DNA of 8,926 bases from positions 1 through 8,926 of the forward strand of contig JAICKZ010000127.1 of NCBI GenBank assembly GCA_025927665.1, written 5' to 3'. The stretch comes from Steroidobacteraceae bacterium. Lineage in GTDB: Bacteria > Pseudomonadota > Gammaproteobacteria > Steroidobacterales > Steroidobacteraceae. Position numbers and translations under genes: made by a program. The number at the start of each line of letters is the position of its first letter. The first letter of the stretch is position 1. Below the pieces are notes generated by a model. It ran no database searches. It saw nothing but the letters and a program-made list of their open reading frames with translations, and was not told where the DNA came from. Shown in pieces: positions 5,036 to 8,926 of the stretch.

Positions 5036-6433
5036 TCACAGCCATTGCGGATTTGCACTACCCAATTGTGTTGCTGGACGATCCCAGTACATGGGCGTAC
5101 CGCTGATACTAAGTGCAGATCGTAGACGATGTGCGGGACCAAACTCGGTGTTCTCGATGTCATCCGCATAATCAACTTCATCTGCTTTCTGGAAATTGCT
5201 TGCAGGATTTCCAGATGCACCTTCAACAAGCAGTTGTGCGGTACGCGCAAGTGACGCATGAACTTCACTGCCACGACCATTTGATAAGCGTTGTGTAATG
5301 CCACGAATTGCAGCCGCTGCCATTAAATATCCGGTTGCATGATCCAACGCTTGTACAGGCAAAGGCGTGGGGCGATCTTTATTAAGCTGAATCATTCCAG
5401 CATGGGCAATACCGCTACTCATTTGCACCAGACTATCGAAGCCGCGTCGATCACGCCACGGGCCTGTCCAACCATAAGCGTCTAACGATATATCTATCAA
5501 CCCTGGACAAAATTGTTGACGAGTTTTTGCATCAAGGCCAAGTCGATCCAATGCACCAGGCCGATAACCGTGAATCAATATATGTGCTTGACGTAACAAT
5601 TGTTGTAACTGTTCGCGCGCAGCGGTTTCGCGTAGATCAAGTCGTGCACAACGTTTACCCACAGTCACTTCGGGTATTACGCCTGGCTCATCCCAGTCGA
5701 GCGGATCAATACGCAACACTTCTGCACCGTATCCTGCCAACACCCGTGTCGCAACCGGACCGGCAAGCACACGGGTCAGATCCAACACTCGCAATCCTTG
5801 CAATGGACGACTTCTATGTGATGATCCATTAAGTGTTGCACCAAGCGATGTCGCCTGAATCGCTAACAAAGGTTCAGTGCTGACACTTCTTCCTTGTGGA
5901 TGTAATCGCCAATCCTGCATCGAACGCATCGTTGCTGCACAACCTCCCGCACTAATCACTGCCGCTTCAAGTTCATCTGCATTCCATTGTGCAACCGCAT
6001 GCACGACTTTTTCTTTACTTGGTTGATCTAAAAGTCGCAACGTAGATAACGCTGCCATTCGATGATGAGGTGCATTGGTGTGCAAGCGTATCCAACCATC
6101 CTTGGTCAAATAGTCACCGGCAATGGCATCCCACGCGCTGGGCATATTCCATCCAATTGGCTTGATAGACCATCCATACCACAGTGATGCCAATCTCTTA
6201 TCTACAGTAATCGAAGGCTTTCGATTAAATTGCAATTGAACGAGTTCCGAGATGGCGGCGCCAACAACAGCAAAGGTTGCTGCAGCAAAATCAGACACTG
6301 AAAAAACGGCAGGCAATTCAGCATCGCCAAGAAATTCAATTTCATTGATGAAATCTACATTGCCACCCAACGCGTTCCACATGGCGTGTGTGAAATTTTG
6401 CGCGACAACGTGTGTTCTGTTGCTAGTACTCAT
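5036..6433 (-). CDS. CaiB/BaiF-family CoA transferase with an extra N-terminal domain
   Basis: Residues 211-400 carry the family core (class III CoA transferases, which move CoA between acyl groups): LQGLRVLDLTRVLAGP (211-226), GAEVLRIDP (236-244), HGYRPGALDRLGL (288-300), RRGFDSLVQMSSGI (329-342), then ALDHATGYL, where Asp364 is the likely catalytic aspartate, and NGRGSEVHASLAR (385-397). In ordinary members this core begins near residue 1; here about 205 residues precede it. That segment contains GDYLTKDGWIRLHTNAPHH (106-124), which looks like the C-terminal half of a CoA transferase (the dG-i-l--N--h pattern). The gene thus seems rearranged relative to the usual order, a layout I believe occurs in a subset of 450-480 residue family members. 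Substrate unknown. No ribosome site precedes the ATG; a 10-codon frame ends in an ATGA overlap with it. Total length 465 residues, no frame damage. Confidence 0.88.
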   Translation of the reverse strand: MSTSNRTHVVAQNFTHAMWNALGGNVDFINEIEFLGDAELPAVFSVSDFAAATFAVVGAAISELVQLQFNRKPSITVDKRLASLWYGWSIKPIGWNMPSAWDAIAGDYLTKDGWIRLHTNAPHHRMAALSTLRLLDQPSKEKVVHAVAQWNADELEAAVISAGGCAATMRSMQDWRLHPQGRSVSTEPLLAIQATSLGATLNGSSHRSRPLQGLRVLDLTRVLAGPVATRVLAGYGAEVLRIDPLDWDEPGVIPEVTVGKRCARLDLRETAAREQLQQLLRQAHILIHGYRPGALDRLGLDAKTRQQFCPGLIDISLDAYGWTGPWRDRRGFDSLVQMSSGIAHAGMIQLNKDRPTPLPVQALDHATGYLMAAAAIRGITQRLSNGRGSEVHASLARTAQLLVEGASGNPASNFQKADEVDYADDIENTEFGPAHRLRSALSISGTPMYWDRPATQLGSANPQWL

Positions 6434-6462
6434 GGAGATCGGAGGTTCAAGATGTTTTTCAT
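6430..6462 (-). CDS. Possible 10-codon upstream frame coupled to the CoA transferase start
   Basis: On the - strand an ATG at 6462 opens a frame encoding MKNILNLRSP, whose TGA (6432-6430) overlaps the CoA transferase ATG (6433-6431) as ATGA. A weak AAGAG ribosome site (6477-6473) lies 10 bases upstream. Because the downstream gene has no Shine-Dalgarno site of its own, translation by restart at the overlap is possible. Chance frames this short are common. Confidence 0.25.
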   Translation of the reverse strand: MKNILNLRSP

Positions 6463-6475
6463 AAGTCCGAATCTC
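6434..6475 (-). promoter_or_regulatory. Imperfect hairpin immediately before the CoA transferase start
   Basis: GGAGATCGGA (6434-6443) and TCCGAATCTC (6466-6475) form a stem of about nine pairs with one bulged base around a 22-base loop, ending at the base next to the start codon. There is no T run, so it is not a terminator. If it folds in the mRNA it encloses the start of the 10-codon frame and would affect initiation. Confidence 0.3.
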
Positions 6476-6500
6476 TTACGAAATGTTCTATGGCGTTGGG

Positions 6501-7565
6501 TCATCTGTTCTGTTGGCAACCTTTGGCTTGAGAGGCGTTCTCACAGTACCAGTTGACTAAGTATGGCAAGGTGGTGGGCGATGTTTCAGGTAAGAGCTGT
6601 TGGGGATGAGGATGCCAACTTTGGATCATTACGCTGTCTGGAATTTCTCGCACTTTCGCTTCCCATGCCTTGATATGACTTTCAGCAGTCTTAATCCAAG
6701 CTTCATCGGTCTCATCCTTGGGTGTACCGTCATAGATAATGGCATAGTGATAACCATGTTGGAGCACGGTCTTGACAAGCGGGAGTGCTGACATTTCCCA
6801 AGGTTGGTCCGATGATATCCATTGGATATCGAACCTAAAGGTGATTGGCAGCGTGTCACCGAGATTGCGTTTAAGCGCATCTAGCCACTCACCCAATTCG
6901 CGTGCGGAACCTATCCCTGTGTTAGCTTCATCTTCGATAATCTGTGCATCTGGGTATACGCTACGGACTTTACGAACTTCGTCGGCAACCAAACGGGCCA
7001 GAGTTTCGATGTCATAGTTACAAGCATTTTTATTTTGGCCCGCCGGACGCTGAGCGAAGTAATGACCGAAAGTCAACGGCTCATCAATGTTGATGAATTT
7101 CAAATCTGCATCAAGTTTCTTGAGACGCTGCGCTGTTACAAGATTTGCTACAGGCTGATGAACCATTCCCTCGACATCAGCGCCGCAACCGTTTTGTGAT
7201 GGAATCATCCCGAAGGTAACAGCCAGCGCAATGTTATTCTGTTTCAGGTAAGTAAAAATTGGCTGAAGCGTAGCCTCGTCCTTAGTCATCACATATCTAC
7301 GTGTAATCTGGAAGCCATAAAGACGCGATTTGGCTTTTTGCCACGGCGCGTTTGGTTTGAAGAGCTGTTGATAGTCCCGGTCTACGACGAAGCCCTTGGG
7401 CGCAGGCAAATCGCTGACGGCTGACATCCATACCTTCGGAGCTTCCGCTGCGACTGCCATACCTGGAACCTCAGCAAATAGAATGGCCAAAAAAAACCAA
7501 AGCCAAGATAAGGTTTGTGGAAATTTAATAGCAGTAAACGCGTCCATCAATTTTTTTACGTGCAT
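6501..7565 (-). CDS. Secreted protein, probable TIM-barrel glycoside hydrolase-like
   Basis: The 354-residue product has a basic N terminus (MHVKKLMDAF), a hydrophobic stretch (LSWLWFFLAILF) and a likely signal peptidase site at AVA-AEA near residue 40, so it is exported. The mature part alternates helices and short strands ending in acidic or aromatic motifs: FINIDEPL, IIEDEANTGIG, FRFDIQW, YAIIYDG and VMIQSWHPHP. This layout suggests a (beta/alpha)8 barrel with the acidic residues at the C-terminal rim, as in glycoside hydrolases. I do not recognise a specific family and no substrate can be named. Four Cys are present in the mature part. ATG 7565 follows AAAGG by 8 bases and is preferred; ATG 7598 would add 11 residues but has no ribosome site. 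It precedes the CoA transferase gene by 67 bases. Confidence 0.75.
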   Translation of the reverse strand: MHVKKLMDAFTAIKFPQTLSWLWFFLAILFAEVPGMAVAAEAPKVWMSAVSDLPAPKGFVVDRDYQQLFKPNAPWQKAKSRLYGFQITRRYVMTKDEATLQPIFTYLKQNNIALAVTFGMIPSQNGCGADVEGMVHQPVANLVTAQRLKKLDADLKFINIDEPLTFGHYFAQRPAGQNKNACNYDIETLARLVADEVRKVRSVYPDAQIIEDEANTGIGSARELGEWLDALKRNLGDTLPITFRFDIQWISSDQPWEMSALPLVKTVLQHGYHYAIIYDGTPKDETDEAWIKTAESHIKAWEAKVREIPDSVMIQSWHPHPQQLLPETSPTTLPYLVNWYCENASQAKGCQQNR

Positions 7566-7611
7566 CTTAATGACCTTTAACCTAGCCAAAATTTTCATAA
7601 GGTTTTATCTC

Positions 7612-7640
7612 ACAATATATATACCAAGCAGCAGACACAA
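7612..7640 (-). promoter_or_regulatory. Possible promoter of the secreted-protein gene
   Basis: On the - strand TTGTGT (7640-7635) is followed after 17 bases by TATTGT (7617-7612). The same stretch holds TGGTATATAT (from 7626), an extended -10-like element. It lies about 50-60 bases before the preferred start at 7565. AT repeats make chance matches likely. Confidence 0.3.
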
Positions 7641-7663
7641 AGCGATAAGAGAATTTAATGCAT

Positions 7664-7675
7664 TACACGCGTGTA
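7664..7675. promoter_or_regulatory. Perfect 12-base palindrome, possible operator
   Basis: TACACGCGTGTA is a perfect palindrome about 25 bases upstream of the putative -35 of the secreted-protein gene, in otherwise AT-rich DNA. The position suits a dimeric regulator. No regulator gene is visible nearby. Confidence 0.3.
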
Positions 7676-7982
7676 TTGATATGCTGGTGCTTCTAAGAGA
7701 CAAATGAGCTATAAATTTTATTCCCAACAACTAGATGCCATCAAATTAAACAGCGAAAAGGATTCGAGGTCTTTACAGTTTGCTGAATAGCTCCTCCACT
7801 TTCATGTGAAACAAATTTTCGTGTCAGTTTAATTCAGATGCACGTGGCCTCATGGGAATTTGCAAAAAAACATTCATCCTTGAAAATCTACTCGTACCTT
7901 TAAAGTCATTTGAAACCGTATTTGTAGACACTTCTTGAAGTTCTCTAATGACGACTAGTTATCCTGGAACCGCTGTTGTCGT

Positions 7983-8780
7983 TTACTTCTTTTTGCGCAG
8001 TCTAGGTTGATAGGGTACTGGATGATCAACTTTCTCTTGGAGTAACTCAGGATGTACGATGTCACTATAGTTCTGACTGACCTTGCCTTGAAATTGGATG
8101 TCATTAAACATCATCAAAACCTTATCGCCTAACGTCGATAAGTAAGCGTAAGCGTCGATAGCTACTTGGTTTCTTGCCTCCCCGTCCTTGTTGAATTCAT
8201 TCTGCTGCTTAATAAAATCCTGCCTCATACTACTATTAACATTTATAGAGAAGATGAAAACTCGACCGTCAAGAACCAATGGGCATTCAATAAAATTTCG
8301 AAACAATGGTATTCCTTGCCCATTATTCAACTGCGGTACTAATCGCTGTTGGTACCAAGAGTTTTTACAGTTATACGTACCAACCTGTATTAACTTCTGA
8401 CCATAATTAGTTGCATGCATTTCTGCTAATTCTTTCGGTGAAAATCCAATATCAATGGAGTTTGCAAATTTGGTAAAGTCCCCTGATTTAAAAACCGCTT
8501 CAAATTCATTGAATCTTCTGACGGCAGGAACAATAGAGAACCTAACTGAATATCCAAAAGGAGAATTCGTAGGTCCCCCAATAATGTCAAACCATCCATT
8601 TCTCATTGTTTCCAATGCTACTTTGCTGATACTCCAAGTTCCCTCCGGGATCGAAAACGACATTAGTGGACGTTTGTTAGCCTCCTCATAGAGGAAAAAA
8701 CGATCGCCTTTCTTTAGGAAAATTCCGCTAGTTGCGCAAGCGGATAGCAGTACTAACGCTAACCATACGATGGATCTCAT
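7983..8780 (-). CDS. Lipoprotein of unknown function, IS-adjacent start
   Basis: Read from ATG 8780 the product has 265 residues and a short, clean type II signal peptide, MRSIVWLALVLLSAC, with Cys15 in the lipobox LSAC. The mature part is soluble and mixed in character, with a plausible pair of cysteines (TYNCKNSW, FIECPLVL) and a beta-rich middle (GYSVRFSIV, RVFIFSINVN). It ends in a basic tail, RLRKKK. I do not recognise the family. An in-frame ATG at 8816 would add 12 residues encoded inside the neighbouring insertion sequence, so 8780 is preferred. The terminal repeat of that element ends 6 bases before this start. The native promoter and part of the ribosome site must therefore have been displaced; AGG in the IS end lies 9 bases before the ATG. 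Confidence 0.78.
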   Translation of the reverse strand: MRSIVWLALVLLSACATSGIFLKKGDRFFLYEEANKRPLMSFSIPEGTWSISKVALETMRNGWFDIIGGPTNSPFGYSVRFSIVPAVRRFNEFEAVFKSGDFTKFANSIDIGFSPKELAEMHATNYGQKLIQVGTYNCKNSWYQQRLVPQLNNGQGIPLFRNFIECPLVLDGRVFIFSINVNSSMRQDFIKQQNEFNKDGEARNQVAIDAYAYLSTLGDKVLMMFNDIQFQGKVSQNYSDIVHPELLQEKVDHPVPYQPRLRKKK

Positions 8781-8786
8781 TGGCCT

Positions 8787-8799
8787 TGACCTGCTCCCC
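8787..8799 (-). repeat. Terminal inverted repeat of the IS3-family element
   Basis: TGACCTGCTCCCC read on the + strand marks the outer edge of the element, 14 bases beyond the transposase stop. It matches the general form of IS3-family ends as I remember them (TG at the tip, then a C-rich tract). The partner repeat is not in the window, so the exact tip is inferred. Confidence 0.6.
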
Positions 8800-8812
8800 G
8801 ATGTGTACTCGA

Positions 8813-8926
8813 TCATAAGTTAGTACTGCTCAGATAATGATCCAGTGTGGATCGGGTTAAAAACTCATGGGGTGTTAAGCCATTCAAACTGCTATGGGGT
8901 CGGTTTTCATTGTAGTCAATTCTCCA
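8813..8926 (-). CDS. IS3-family transposase (OrfB), C-terminal 37 residues
   Basis: Read on the - strand from the window edge the frame gives WRIDYNENRPHSSLNG, then LTPHEFLTR and a short tail ending at TGA 8815-8813. W-x-x-x-Y-N-x-x-R-P-H-S-S-L followed by L-T-P-x-E-F is the standard end of the IS3-family integrase domain, just after the last catalytic Glu of the DDE triad, which lies beyond the window. The stop overlaps ATG 8816 as ATGA. The rest of the gene, including its likely frameshift, cannot be judged here. Confidence 0.93.
   Translation of the reverse strand, partial: WRIDYNENRPHSSLNGLTPHEFLTRSTLDHYLSSTNL

Larger units (their letters stand above)
7566..7982. other. 417-base AT-rich intergenic region without a convincing gene
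   Basis: No open frame with a ribosome site is seen on either strand; the longest + strand frame runs in from the antisense of the neighbouring gene. A promoter-like stretch and a 12-base palindrome lie close to the secreted-protein gene. On the - strand a 10-codon frame (MKVEELFSKL) lacks a ribosome site and is not called. ACTTCTTGAAGT at 7929-7940 is a perfect 12-base palindrome without a T run. No terminator of the lipoprotein gene could be identified. Confidence 0.55.
8787..8926 (-). mobile_element. Right end of an IS3-family insertion sequence
   Basis: The element enters from beyond the window. It comprises the end of the transposase frame (stop at 8813) and a terminus beginning TGACCTGCTCCCC at 8787. 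The TG start and C-rich sequence fit IS3-family terminal inverted repeats. The other end and the target duplication on that side lie outside the window. The three bases flanking the end (AGG on the - strand, 8786-8784) are a candidate for one copy of a 3-base target duplication. Confidence 0.8.

Noticed and set aside
7780..7815. Ten-codon - strand frame MKVEELFSKL
   Set aside because: No ribosome site precedes its ATG, and its length is within chance.

Overview
The window looks like chromosomal DNA of a Gram-negative proteobacterium, most likely a gammaproteobacterium. PurH and PurD resemble the enterobacterial proteins as I remember them. Two genes have lipobox signal peptides, Shine-Dalgarno sites are typical, and a REP-like repeat of the kind common in proteobacterial intergenic DNA is present. 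Base composition is moderate, and AT-richer in the intergenic stretches and beyond about 7600. The species cannot be named from this sequence.

Left part, + strand (2-2652): the 3' end of purH and a complete purD, two steps of de novo purine synthesis often encoded as a purHD operon. Here they are about 950 bases apart. The gap holds a purH-side hairpin terminator, an array of 50-base tandem repeats carrying evenly spaced IHF-like sites, a probable 26-residue membrane peptide gene with a strong ribosome binding site and its own perfect terminator, and a REP-like inverted repeat. The purine operon therefore appears to be split by a small independent transcription unit. PurD probably starts at a TTG codon chosen by a GGAG site.

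Middle, + strand (2740-3699): a lipoprotein with a long Ser/Thr/Asn/Lys/Ala linker and a helical C-terminal domain, followed 18 bases later by a small secreted two-cysteine protein. They form a likely two-gene cell-envelope operon of unknown function. It converges on the genes to its right.

Right part, - strand (8926 down to 3773), in order of transcription: the end of an IS3-family transposase with the element's terminal repeat; a lipoprotein gene whose start codon lies only 6 bases from that IS end; a 417-base stretch without a convincing gene; a secreted protein of probable TIM-barrel type; a CaiB/BaiF-type CoA transferase with an extra N-terminal domain; and a compact DEAD-box RNA helicase resembling the YfmL type. 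Spacing (67 and 123 bases) allows co-transcription of the last three, but no shared pathway is evident.

The points most worth a second look are the purH-purD insertion with its repeat array and micro-gene, the IS end abutting the lipoprotein gene, and the 10-codon open frame whose stop overlaps the start of the CoA transferase gene.
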